Source: CAZAQK01 sp050249355 | Lineage (GTDB): Bacteria; Pseudomonadota; Alphaproteobacteria; Rickettsiales; SXRF01 | Assembly (NCBI GenBank): GCA_050249355.1 | Contig: JBFWQQ010000056.1 | Location: forward strand, 1-11,251 | DNA: 11,251 bases | Reading direction: 5' to 3' | Shown here: positions 1 through 7,117 of the stretch, piece after piece | Layout of the letters: each line of letters begins with the position of its first letter | How positions within the stretch are numbered: position 1 is the stretch's first letter | Program-made: the position numbers and the translations under genes | Notes under the pieces: model-generated | What the model saw: only the letters and a program-made list of their open reading frames with translations | Database searches by the model: none | Told to the model about the DNA's origin: nothing

Positions 1-823
1 ACGGAACTTCACCCCCGGCAAGGAAGTTCGCGGTCTTACCGGATGTGGTGGTAAGCGTCGGCTCCGCCAGGATATTGGCCAGCCCCTCCTCTTCCAGCGC
101 GACGATGAAGCCGCTGATATTGGCGCGACCCCGGTTGGTCCATGAACCGAAAATGGCAGTATCGGTATCGCTGCGGGTCAATACCCCTGCGGTGTTGGTA
201 ATGATGTTCTCACCCTGCAGCACCTGCAACGCAATACCGCCAACACCGAACAGCGACTGCAGGTTTACCCCTAGTCTCTTCACGTCGCTACGTGCCATTT
301 CCACGATCTTCACCTGCAGCGTCACCTGATCGGAACCGCCGGTGGACATCATGTTCACCATTTTATCGTTCTCACCCAGGAATCCTTCCGCCACAGAACG
401 GATATTCTCAGACTGCTCCGGACTAGCCGCGCGGCCTTCCAACACCAGACCGCGTTCCGTAGTGGTGAAGTCCACCTCGGCATCCGGAGCCACGTTCTTA
501 ACCAGACGCTGCAGCTTGCTTATGTTATGCGTGACCTCCACGGTCGCCTCCAGCACAGCCTCGTCATTGGAATCGACGGCAAACAGGCTGGTTTCACCCA
601 CTTCCCGGCCATGCACCACGATCAGTTTGGGTGATACCACCTGCACGTCTGCAGTTTTCGGGTCGGCCACCACCACCGATGCAATCGGCGCATCGAGCTT
701 GATCAGCTTGCCCTTGTTCATTTCCACCTGCACCAGACGTTCGGCATTTGCCGACACCATCATCGCCGACACGGCGGCAACACCAAGCAGCAGGGTTTTA
801 CATATCTGGCGGGATTTACTCAT
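1..823 (-). CDS. cpaC: Tad/Flp pilus secretin CpaC (RcpA), N-terminal part, cut by window edge
   Basis: Outer-membrane secretin of the Tad (Flp) pilus, through which the pilus leaves the cell. The 274 visible residues start with a Sec signal peptide (Lys/Arg n-region, hydrophobic core about residues 10-25, likely cleavage after Ala27). Next comes a pilus-secretin N-terminal domain (about 28-97, with the typical VVVADPKTADVQVVSP stretch and a GETSLFAVD motif), then a BON-like domain (about 98-150), then the start of the secretin domain (VTLQVKIVEMARSDVKRLGVN and later LANILAEPTLTTTSGKTANF, close to the family's LAEPNLTAxSGxxAxFLAGGE motif). The pore-forming C-terminus lies beyond position 1. 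The ATG at 823-821 is chosen because it opens the signal peptide and has a GGAG about 9 bases upstream inside the end of cpaB. Only one base separates it from the cpaB stop, so the two are cotranscribed. Family identification is firm; CpaC versus RcpA is only naming. Confidence 0.93.
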   Translation of the reverse strand, partial: MSKSRQICKTLLLGVAAVSAMMVSANAERLVQVEMNKGKLIKLDAPIASVVVADPKTADVQVVSPKLIVVHGREVGETSLFAVDSNDEAVLEATVEVTHNISKLQRLVKNVAPDAEVDFTTTERGLVLEGRAASPEQSENIRSVAEGFLGENDKMVNMMSTGGSDQVTLQVKIVEMARSDVKRLGVNLQSLFGVGGIALQVLQGENIITNTAGVLTRSDTDTAIFGSWTNRGRANISGFIVALEEEGLANILAEPTLTTTSGKTANFLAGGEVP

Positions 824-824
824 G

Positions 825-1658
825 CTACTGCATCTCCAGATTTTCTACCTGATCGCCACGTATCACACGGATACGGGATACACTGCGTGACTCCTCCATT
901 TTTGGGGAACCATCGTATAACTTCATCAGATCTTTTTCTTCGCTTTCCGGCGCGTCGTCTTTTTTGACCGGCACAATACTGCGCAGCGCCAGTGAAATCT
1001 GGCCCAGCTCTGTGGCAATCGCCACACGCTCGGCCTCTTCCGGTGTTACCTCCAGCGTCACCGTTTTCGCAAGGATCGCCTTATTTTCAGGATTGTCCAG
1101 CGACTGATCGACGGCGAGCACGCGAATATCTTCCACAAAGGTCTGGCTGATCACTTCTTCGTCATTACCCGAACCGTTGGTACGCAGCTTACGCGTGACG
1201 ATGAGGTCTACCCGGTCACCCGGTGAAATGAAACCAGCATTGCCCGAAGTGGCATTCACCGACACCGACACGGCCCTGCGACCCGGCTCGAGCACAGCAG
1301 ACATGAACCCGCCCTCGCCCGATTTCATCACCATATCCGTTGTCAGCATCTCTCCGCCCCGCAGGTTGCGGCGGATAACCGCTCCGGACAAACTGTTCAG
1401 CGAGGTGTTGGTCTCACGTATATGGAGTGTGGTAAGGCCTTCTTCGGTTTTGGGATCCTGCCAGCTCACATCACGGCTGATATCCAGGAAGTCCCCCGCT
1501 ACCAGGTCATTGTTGGCCACCAGCACGCGGTTGCTGATCTCTTTTTCCACCAGTGCCGCCTGGTCAGAACTGGACATGCGCTTATATACGGAGATGGCAC
1601 CAAAAGCGACAATTACGCCGGCGACAGCAATCAATATCAGACGTCCTTTTGATTCCAT
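825..1658 (-). CDS. cpaB: Tad/Flp pilus assembly protein CpaB (RcpC)
   Basis: Inner-membrane-anchored periplasmic assembly factor of the Tad pilus, thought to work with the CpaC secretin. The 277-residue product has one N-terminal membrane segment (residues 7-25), then a SAF domain (about 43-110, beginning RVLVANNDLVAGDFLD), then the CpaB/RcpC domain (about 118-225) with the diagnostic GFISPGDRVDLIVTR at 142-156. The tail is charged. Length is normal for the family. The ATG at 1658-1656 gives a proper membrane anchor; its ribosome site is weak (a TAAGAG stretch just upstream). cpaC follows after one base. No flp pilin or cpaA prepilin peptidase gene lies upstream, where many alphaproteobacterial tad loci carry them; the next gene is divergent rsh, so cpaB is the first gene of this transcript. 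Confidence 0.93.
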   Translation of the reverse strand: MESKGRLILIAVAGVIVAFGAISVYKRMSSSDQAALVEKEISNRVLVANNDLVAGDFLDISRDVSWQDPKTEEGLTTLHIRETNTSLNSLSGAVIRRNLRGGEMLTTDMVMKSGEGGFMSAVLEPGRRAVSVSVNATSGNAGFISPGDRVDLIVTRKLRTNGSGNDEEVISQTFVEDIRVLAVDQSLDNPENKAILAKTVTLEVTPEEAERVAIATELGQISLALRSIVPVKKDDAPESEEKDLMKLYDGSPKMEESRSVSRIRVIRGDQVENLEMQ

Positions 1659-1697
1659 AACTCTTACTTACACGAATTTCATCCCGATAATAACGAT

Positions 1698-1703
1698 TTT
1701 ATA
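1698..1703 (-). promoter_or_regulatory. Possible -10 box of the cpaBC operon
   Basis: On the minus strand a TATAAA hexamer lies about 50 bases before the cpaB ATG, which would give a leader of roughly 30 bases. No convincing -35 box is seen at 16-18 bases. It touches an inverted repeat (1703-1721) that could bind a regulator. This is a position-and-motif guess only. Confidence 0.3.
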
Positions 1704-1721
1704 CTTAAGAAAGCGTTAAGT
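1703..1721. promoter_or_regulatory. Inverted repeat ACTTAA-N7-TTAAGT in the divergent cpaB/rsh region
   Basis: Two perfect 6-base half-sites, ACTTAA at 1703-1708 and TTAAGT at 1716-1721, are separated by 7 bases. The repeat abuts the putative cpaB -10 box on its upstream side. That spacing and position would suit a dimeric regulator of the pilus operon. Arms this short in AT-rich DNA can arise by chance, so operator function is inference. Confidence 0.3.
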
Positions 1722-1871
1722 GTTGTTGCAAAAAAACATCAGTAAGTCAGGGCGTTATTCGGTAAAAATCTAAACAAGTTTTAACCAATTATGCACTACA
1801 TTTACGCAAACTATGTGATGCGATTTTATAGGTATAGGTTACGCGCAACTCATGGATAACCATGCAATGCG

Positions 1872-1880
1872 TGATATAAT
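1872..1880 (+). promoter_or_regulatory. Extended -10 promoter element of rsh
   Basis: TGATATAAT is a perfect extended -10 motif (TG, one base, TATAAT at 1875-1880). Transcription would begin near 1887, about 28 bases before the ATG at 1915. No good -35 hexamer sits 16-19 bases upstream, as is usual where the extended -10 carries recognition. It lies downstream of the upstream in-frame ATGs at 1852 and 1867, and so argues against those starts. Confidence 0.6.
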
Positions 1881-1914
1881 GTGCTATGACACAGTTTATG
1901 CAGGTGAAACGGCA

Positions 1915-4071
1915 ATGATCCAACAGATCGAGTTGGTAGAAAAAGTGAAGACGTATGATCCCGGGGCAGATACAGACCTGCTCAACCGGGCGTACCTTTT
2001 TGCAATGGAAGCGCACAAAACCCAGAAACGTGCGAATGGCGACCCCTATTTTTCCCACCCGGTGGAAGTGGCATACAAGCTGACTGATTTCAAGCTGGAC
2101 GTATCGTCGATCGTCACTGCCCTGCTGCACGACACCGTGGAAGATACCGACGTTACGCTGGAGGAGATAAACGAAAAGTTCGGCCCCGAGATCGGCACGC
2201 TGGTCGATGGGGTGACCAAACTGTCGCGGCTGGAAGGCAAATCCGAGCACTTGAAACAGGCGGAGAATTTCCGCAAGCTACTGATCGCCATGTCGCAGGA
2301 TCTGCGTGTGCTGCTGGTCAAGCTCGCCGACCGCCTGCATAACATGGAAACGCTGCATCACATAAAAAACAAGGACAAGCGCCAGCGCATAGCACGCGAG
2401 ACCGTGGAAATTTATGCCGCTCTGGCCGAACGTATCGGCATGCGCAGTATCAAGGAAGAACTGCAGGATCGTGCGTTCGCCGAACTGTACCCCGAAGCGC
2501 GTGACTCGATCATCAAGCGCCTCTCGTTCCTGCGTGAAGAAGGTCAAGCCGAGGTGGATAAGGCCATCGAGGTGATCCGCGACAAGCTGACCGAAGCAGG
2601 TATACAGAATGTGGAACTATCCGGCCGTGAGAAAAAGCCCTTCTCCATCTGGAAGAAAATGGAAACCAAGAACGTCACATTCGAGCAGCTGTCTGATATC
2701 GTGGCGTTCCGCATCGTGGTCGATACCATACCGGACTGCTACCATGCGCTGGGAATCATTCACGCGCAGTGGCATACCATCCCGGGTTATTTCAAGGACT
2801 ACATCTCCACACCCAAACCCAACGGCTACCAGTCGCTGCATACAGCCATTATTGGCCCGAACCAGCAGCGCGTGGAAATACAGATCCGCACGCGCGAAAT
2901 GCACGACATCGCTGAATACGGCTTGGCCGCGCACTGGGCATACAAACAGGGCGGGAAGCCCAAAGACGGCAAGCAGTTCCGCTGGATACGTGAGCTGCTG
3001 CAGATTCTTGAGAAGTCCGATAACCCGGAAGAATTCCTCGAAGACACCAAGATGGAAATGTATCAGGATCAGGTGTTCTGCTTCACCCCCAAAGGCGATG
3101 TACTGGCCTTCCCACGCGGGGCCACTCCGGTGGACTTTGCCTATGCCGTGCATTCGCGCGTGGGCGATACCTGCGTGGGCGCCAAGATCAACGGCCGTAT
3201 CGTACCGCTGCGCACCCAGCTGAAGAATGGGGACCAGGTGGACATCATCACCAGTAAAACGCAAACCCCCTCTCCCAGCTGGGAGCGCTTCGTCATCACC
3301 GGCAAGGCGCGCGCCGAGATACGCAAATACATGCGCACTCAGCAACGTAGTGAATATATCGCGCTGGGTCGCGCCGTACTTACCAAAACCTTCAAGCAGG
3401 AAGGCGAGGATTTCAACGAAAAGCTGCTCGAACCGCACCTGCCGCACTTCAATAAAAAAGAGGTTGAAGACCTTTTGTCAGATGTCGGTGAAGGCCTGAT
3501 CTCGCGCCAACAGGTGGCAGAGATAGCACTGGGGCTGAAAAAGACGGCTGACAGCAAGAGCAAATCGCCCTCCATGCTGTCCAGCCTGTCAAACCCGTTC
3601 CGCAAAAAGAAAACCGATAACAACGCCATGCCGATCCGTGGACTGGTGCCAGGCATGGCTTTGCATTACGCCGGCTGCTGCCACCCGATCCCCGGTGACC
3701 GTATCGTCGGCATCGTCACCACCGGCAAAGGCATCACCATACACACGCTGGAATGCGAAACGCTGGAAAATTATTCCGATTCGCCGGAGCGCTGGATCGA
3801 TGTGGCATGGGAACGCGATAACCCAGAAAACCGCCATGTGGGCCGCATACGCGCGCATGTCAGCCACGAGCCTTCTGCACTGGCAACGGTGACCAATATC
3901 ATTGCCAAGGAAAATGGCAATATCAGCAACCTCAAGATCACCAACCGCTCCAGCGATTTCTTCGAGATATTGCTGGATATAGAGGTGAAAGACATCCGCC
4001 ACCTCAACAACATCATCGCCGGGCTACGCAGCAAGGAAGTGGTGCAAAGCGTAGAACGTTACCAGACGTAA
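1915..4071 (+). CDS. rsh: Bifunctional (p)ppGpp synthetase/hydrolase, long RelA/SpoT homologue
   Basis: Makes and degrades the stringent-response alarmone (p)ppGpp; cytoplasmic and ribosome-associated. The 718 residues show every domain of a long RSH in order. The HD hydrolase (about 20-180) keeps H48, H72-D73, E76-D77, D139 and N143. The synthetase (about 235-345) keeps D261 in LSDIVAFR, the KPNGYQSLHT block and E321 in VEIQIRT. A TGS domain (about 386-447) begins VFCFTPKGDVLAFPRG. A helical region, a basic Lys-rich linker (about 550-590), a Cys-Cys-His patch (YAGCCHPIPGDR) and a C-terminal ACT domain (about 645-718) follow. Both catalytic centres look intact, so both activities are expected. 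The ATG at 1915 is preferred over in-frame ATGs at 1852 and 1867: a TATAAT box lies between them, AGGTG sits 8 bases upstream, and the protein then starts like other alphaproteobacterial Rsh proteins. rpoZ is not upstream. pdxJ follows after 68 bases. Confidence 0.96.
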   Translation: MIQQIELVEKVKTYDPGADTDLLNRAYLFAMEAHKTQKRANGDPYFSHPVEVAYKLTDFKLDVSSIVTALLHDTVEDTDVTLEEINEKFGPEIGTLVDGVTKLSRLEGKSEHLKQAENFRKLLIAMSQDLRVLLVKLADRLHNMETLHHIKNKDKRQRIARETVEIYAALAERIGMRSIKEELQDRAFAELYPEARDSIIKRLSFLREEGQAEVDKAIEVIRDKLTEAGIQNVELSGREKKPFSIWKKMETKNVTFEQLSDIVAFRIVVDTIPDCYHALGIIHAQWHTIPGYFKDYISTPKPNGYQSLHTAIIGPNQQRVEIQIRTREMHDIAEYGLAAHWAYKQGGKPKDGKQFRWIRELLQILEKSDNPEEFLEDTKMEMYQDQVFCFTPKGDVLAFPRGATPVDFAYAVHSRVGDTCVGAKINGRIVPLRTQLKNGDQVDIITSKTQTPSPSWERFVITGKARAEIRKYMRTQQRSEYIALGRAVLTKTFKQEGEDFNEKLLEPHLPHFNKKEVEDLLSDVGEGLISRQQVAEIALGLKKTADSKSKSPSMLSSLSNPFRKKKTDNNAMPIRGLVPGMALHYAGCCHPIPGDRIVGIVTTGKGITIHTLECETLENYSDSPERWIDVAWERDNPENRHVGRIRAHVSHEPSALATVTNIIAKENGNISNLKITNRSSDFFEILLDIEVKDIRHLNNIIAGLRSKEVVQSVERYQT

Positions 4072-4139
4072 TAATGCTTATTTAATATCGCGTGTGTTAA
4101 TAATAACGCTATATTCTGACAACTCGACAGGTATTACTT

Positions 4140-4916
4140 ATGATTCAAGACATACGACTCGGCGTGAATATCGACCATGTGGCGACCGTGCGCAATGCGC
4201 GCGGCGGCGAGCATCCCTGCCCCGTGCGGGCAGCACTGATCGCCATGGAGGCCGGCGCAAACAGCATCACCGCACACCTGCGCGAAGACCGCCGCCATAT
4301 CCGTGATCATGATATCGAACGCCTGAAACATGAAGTGCCGTTGCCGCTGAACCTTGAAATGGCAGCCACCGATGAAATGCTGGAAATCGCACTGAACATA
4401 AAGCCGCATGCAGTGTGCCTGGTACCAGAAAAGCGCGAGGAGCTGACCACAGAAGGCGGGCTGGATGTGGCAGGCATGGAAAAGAAACTGCTGCCATTCG
4501 TTGAAAAACTGCATGGCGTAGGCATTATCGTATCGCTATTCATCGAGGCCGATCACGATCAGGTACATGCGGCACACCGGCTGGGTGTACATGCGATTGA
4601 GCTGCACACCGGCACCTATTGCCACCTGCTGGGCAAAGCGCGTGATGCTGAATATATGCGTCTGTCCGAGGCCGCTATGCTGGCGCGGGGGTTGGGACTG
4701 GAAGTGCATGCCGGTCATGGACTGAACTATGATAATGTAGGACTGATCGCCGCTATACCTGAAATCACCGAGCTTAACATCGGCCATTTTCTGATCGGCG
4801 AAGCGATGTTCGTTGGCCTGGCAGAAGCGGTGAAAAAAATTAAACAGGTGATCCAGCGCGAACGTAAACAAGCGGCGCAAGGCACTAGCCCGAAAGACAG
4901 GAAGCACGCCTCGTGA
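4140..4916 (+). CDS. pdxJ: Pyridoxine 5'-phosphate synthase PdxJ
   Basis: Condenses 1-deoxy-D-xylulose 5-phosphate with 3-amino-2-oxopropyl phosphate to give pyridoxine 5'-phosphate, the ring-closing step of the DXP-dependent vitamin B6 pathway. The 258-residue product matches the family end to end: GVNIDHVATVRNARG at 8-22, HLREDRRHI (H46-I54), NLEMA with E73, LVPEKREELTTEGGLDV (94-110) and HAGHGLNYDN with H193. H46, E73 and H193 correspond to the catalytic residues of E. coli PdxJ. The last 15 or so residues are a charged extension. The ATG has AGGT about 9 bases upstream. Its stop overlaps the acpS start by 4 bases, and pdxJ-acpS is a very common pair in Proteobacteria. No separate promoter is convincing in the 68 bases after rsh, so cotranscription with rsh is possible. 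Confidence 0.97.
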   Translation: MIQDIRLGVNIDHVATVRNARGGEHPCPVRAALIAMEAGANSITAHLREDRRHIRDHDIERLKHEVPLPLNLEMAATDEMLEIALNIKPHAVCLVPEKREELTTEGGLDVAGMEKKLLPFVEKLHGVGIIVSLFIEADHDQVHAAHRLGVHAIELHTGTYCHLLGKARDAEYMRLSEAAMLARGLGLEVHAGHGLNYDNVGLIAAIPEITELNIGHFLIGEAMFVGLAEAVKKIKQVIQRERKQAAQGTSPKDRKHAS

Positions 4917-5317
4917 TACTGGCCACCGGCATCGACCTGACCGACATACGCCGCATCGAGCAGACACTGGCGCGTTTCGGCGCTCAGTTCGAGAACCGTG
5001 TGTTCACTAAAGCCGAACAGGAAAAAGCGAAAAGTCGCGCCGAAGCAGGCATACAAACCGTAGCCGCCACCTACGCCAAGCGCTTTGCCGCCAAGGAGGC
5101 CTGCATCAAGGCGTTGGGCATGAAAGGCATCAACTGGCTGGACATGGAGGTATCCAACGCCGATAACGGCGCCCCTTCCCTGACATTGCACGGTGAGGCA
5201 AAACAATACCTGCAAAGGCTGACACCCGAAGGGCACCGGCCTGTATTGTTTTTAAGCCTGACCGATGCCTACCCCTATGCGCAGGCGCAACTGATAATAG
5301 AGGCACAAAGACCATGA
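4913..5317 (+). CDS. acpS: Holo-[acyl-carrier-protein] synthase AcpS
   Basis: Transfers the 4'-phosphopantetheine arm of coenzyme A to acyl carrier protein, activating it for fatty acid synthesis. The 134-residue product is full length for the group I phosphopantetheinyl transferases. Visible motifs are GIDLTDIRRIE (6-16; D8 is the expected magnesium ligand), FTKAEQ (31-36), YAKRFAAKEACIKALG (54-69; E62 is the second metal ligand) and LSLTDAYPYAQAQLIIE near the C-terminus, where the family has LSxSDDxPYAxAxVxxE. The start is GTG at 4913, which overlaps the pdxJ stop as GTGA and has AGGAAG exactly 8 bases upstream. The stop overlaps the hemD ATG by 4 bases (ATGA), so all three are probably translated together. 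Confidence 0.95.
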   Translation: MILATGIDLTDIRRIEQTLARFGAQFENRVFTKAEQEKAKSRAEAGIQTVAATYAKRFAAKEACIKALGMKGINWLDMEVSNADNGAPSLTLHGEAKQYLQRLTPEGHRPVLFLSLTDAYPYAQAQLIIEAQRP

Positions 5318-6063
5318 CAAAAACCGTACTGATCACCCGGGCACGTGGCGATGAGAATGAATTCACAGAGGCTTTGCACGAACTGAACCTGAACGTGATC
5401 CACGAGCCGATGACCGACATACTGCTCATCCACACTGCACGCACCGAGCTGGAACAGGCGCTGTCCGAAAACCCTAGCGCCGTGCTGCTGACCAGCCGCC
5501 ATGGCGCACGCGCACTGGCTGCCCTCAGTACCATCCGTGACTTGCCCCTGCTATGTGTAGGCGAATCCACCGGCAAGATCGCCGAATCACTGGGATTTAC
5601 CCGTGTCACCGTCACCGGCCAGGATGTCGATGGCATGATCGATTATATCCTGTCGGCCTATGACGACGAGGCAAGCTTCGTATATCCATCTGCCGAACAC
5701 ATACGCACCGATCTTGGTGAAGCACTCGCCCCGCACGGCATGCAGACCGTGCGCGTGGTGGCATACGAGGCGCGACAGGTCGATGGACTGTCTGACACGC
5801 TGAGCCAGCACCTGCGTCAGGGCCATGTCGACGTGGTGACATTCCTCTCGGCGCGCACGGCGTCCATATTCGAGCAACTTGTCGGCAACGCAGGAATTGC
5901 AGCGCAGCTGGCCAAAATGACCGCCTGCTGCATGAGCGAGGCAATCGCTGCGCAACTGGATACGGGATTATGGCGTACGGTCGTCAGCGCCGATCAACCA
6001 ACACTTGCATCTTTGGCATTGTGCGTGGATAATGCCTGCAATGACCGAAGAAAATCTGGATAG
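5314..6063 (+). CDS. hemD: Uroporphyrinogen-III synthase HemD
   Basis: Cyclises hydroxymethylbilane to uroporphyrinogen III with inversion of ring D, a cytoplasmic step shared by haem, sirohaem and corrin synthesis. HemD sequences diverge widely. The 249-residue product still shows the two-lobed pattern: VLITRARGDENEFTEALHEL at the N-terminus, AVLLTSRHGARALAAL (the TSxxGxxAL motif), PLLCVGESTGKIAESLGF, a second-lobe YEARQVDGLSDTL, VTFLSARTASIFEQLVGNAG and CCMSEAIAAQL. The ATG at 5314 overlaps the acpS stop (ATGA). hemC, the usual neighbour that makes its substrate, is absent; acpS stands in its place. The downstream mic60-hemY pair is the usual alphaproteobacterial context and supports the assignment. 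Confidence 0.9.
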   Translation: MTKTVLITRARGDENEFTEALHELNLNVIHEPMTDILLIHTARTELEQALSENPSAVLLTSRHGARALAALSTIRDLPLLCVGESTGKIAESLGFTRVTVTGQDVDGMIDYILSAYDDEASFVYPSAEHIRTDLGEALAPHGMQTVRVVAYEARQVDGLSDTLSQHLRQGHVDVVTFLSARTASIFEQLVGNAGIAAQLAKMTACCMSEAIAAQLDTGLWRTVVSADQPTLASLALCVDNACNDRRKSG

Positions 6064-7117
6064 CTACTCCAACGACGAGCACAGCAGACAGCCCCGCCCA
6101 AAGTCATCCGGCGGGTTGCGCCGTATGGCTATCACCCTTCTGGTATTGTTCTTCGCATGGATGTTGTTTGCACAGATAGCACCGCGCCTGACGCTGCCGA
6201 TGACCGAGCAGGCCAACAAACCGCAGCCCGTCCGGCCGGATGCCCCGCCGCCGCCGCACTTCGATGGCGGCCCACTGCAAATTCGTATGGAAGCGCTGGA
6301 AAAGGAATTACAGGAACTGCGCGCCCATCAGGTGGACGATCCACAGGAAACCGAACGCACCATCGCACGGCTGGAGCAAGCGGTCAAAACGCTGCAGGAC
6401 CAACCGGTCGGCAAGCTGGAAGAGCTTATCAACCAGCAGCAACAAACCATTGCCAGCCTGGAAGAAAAACTGCAGCGCATGGAACGTGATACCGGCAGCC
6501 ACCTTGCGGGCATGACCGCGCTCACTCAGATGCGTGAAGCGATCGTGCGCGGCGAGCCGTTCACCTATGAGATCAAACGCCTGAAACAAATGACACGCCT
6601 GCGCCCCGAGGTGGATGACATGCTGGTGCCACTTGGTTCATTGGCAGCAAATGGCGTTGCAACGCAAGCCCAGCTGGAGGAAACATTTGAGAAAACGGTG
6701 CCGTATGCTTTGTCGCCGGATACCCAGCCAGATTCGCTTATGGCCAACTTGAAATCGCTGGTTAGTATACGTAAAACCGGCACGCCCGTAGGCAGTGATG
6801 ACGACGCTATCATCGCACGCGCCGAAACCGCGCTGAAAGAAAACCGCGTGCAGGCCAGTATCAACATACTCAAAGAATTATCGCCCGGCGCTGCCACGGC
6901 GTTTGCCGACTGGAAAACCGCAGCGCAACAACACATCCTGAGCCGTGAAGTGCTCGATGCGCTGGAAATAGCACTGGTGCGCAAGGATGCCCCGGCCAGC
7001 ACAGATGATACAAACGCATCTGCCGATAAGGAAGCGCCACCTGCGCGCAAAAAGCACAAACGCCGGCGCATTCCGCGTGAACGTGCGACGCAACCGGATG
7101 GCGTGATACATGATTAA
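6041..7117 (+). CDS. Mic60/mitofilin-like inner-membrane protein
   Basis: Alphaproteobacterial relative of mitochondrial Mic60, the crista-junction protein; the bacterial proteins are linked to intracytoplasmic-membrane shaping and envelope contacts. The 358-residue product has a short polar N-terminus, one membrane segment (29-47), a Pro-rich stretch (about 58-73), a long coiled coil (about 78-152) and the mitofilin-type C-terminal region. That region includes MREAIVRGEPFTYEIKRL, an AANGVATQAQLEETF block, then LVSIRKTG and an ARAETALKENRVQASINILKEL helix. A Lys/Arg-rich tail closes it. Identification rests on this architecture plus position between hemD and hemY. The ATG at 6041 is preferred (GTGGAT about 10 bases upstream); it overlaps hemD by 23 bases. 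An ATG at 6032 and a TTG at 6005 are alternatives and would add up to 12 residues. It overlaps hemY by 8 bases. Confidence 0.82.
   Translation: MTEENLDSYSNDEHSRQPRPKSSGGLRRMAITLLVLFFAWMLFAQIAPRLTLPMTEQANKPQPVRPDAPPPPHFDGGPLQIRMEALEKELQELRAHQVDDPQETERTIARLEQAVKTLQDQPVGKLEELINQQQQTIASLEEKLQRMERDTGSHLAGMTALTQMREAIVRGEPFTYEIKRLKQMTRLRPEVDDMLVPLGSLAANGVATQAQLEETFEKTVPYALSPDTQPDSLMANLKSLVSIRKTGTPVGSDDDAIIARAETALKENRVQASINILKELSPGAATAFADWKTAAQQHILSREVLDALEIALVRKDAPASTDDTNASADKEAPPARKKHKRRRIPRERATQPDGVIHD

Noticed and set aside
342..890. 182-codon plus-strand frame over cpaC and the end of cpaB
   Set aside because: It is a Ser/Thr-rich shadow of the secretin gene; the minus strand has a signal peptide and clear CpaC motifs.
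2617..3447. Long open frame on the minus strand inside rsh
   Set aside because: It is antisense to the synthetase and TGS domains of a fully convincing gene, has no recognisable domain and reflects codon bias in the opposite strand.
4110..4115. TATATT as a separate pdxJ promoter
   Set aside because: No matching -35 sequence at a usable distance, and the base composition makes chance matches likely. Cotranscription with rsh remains possible.
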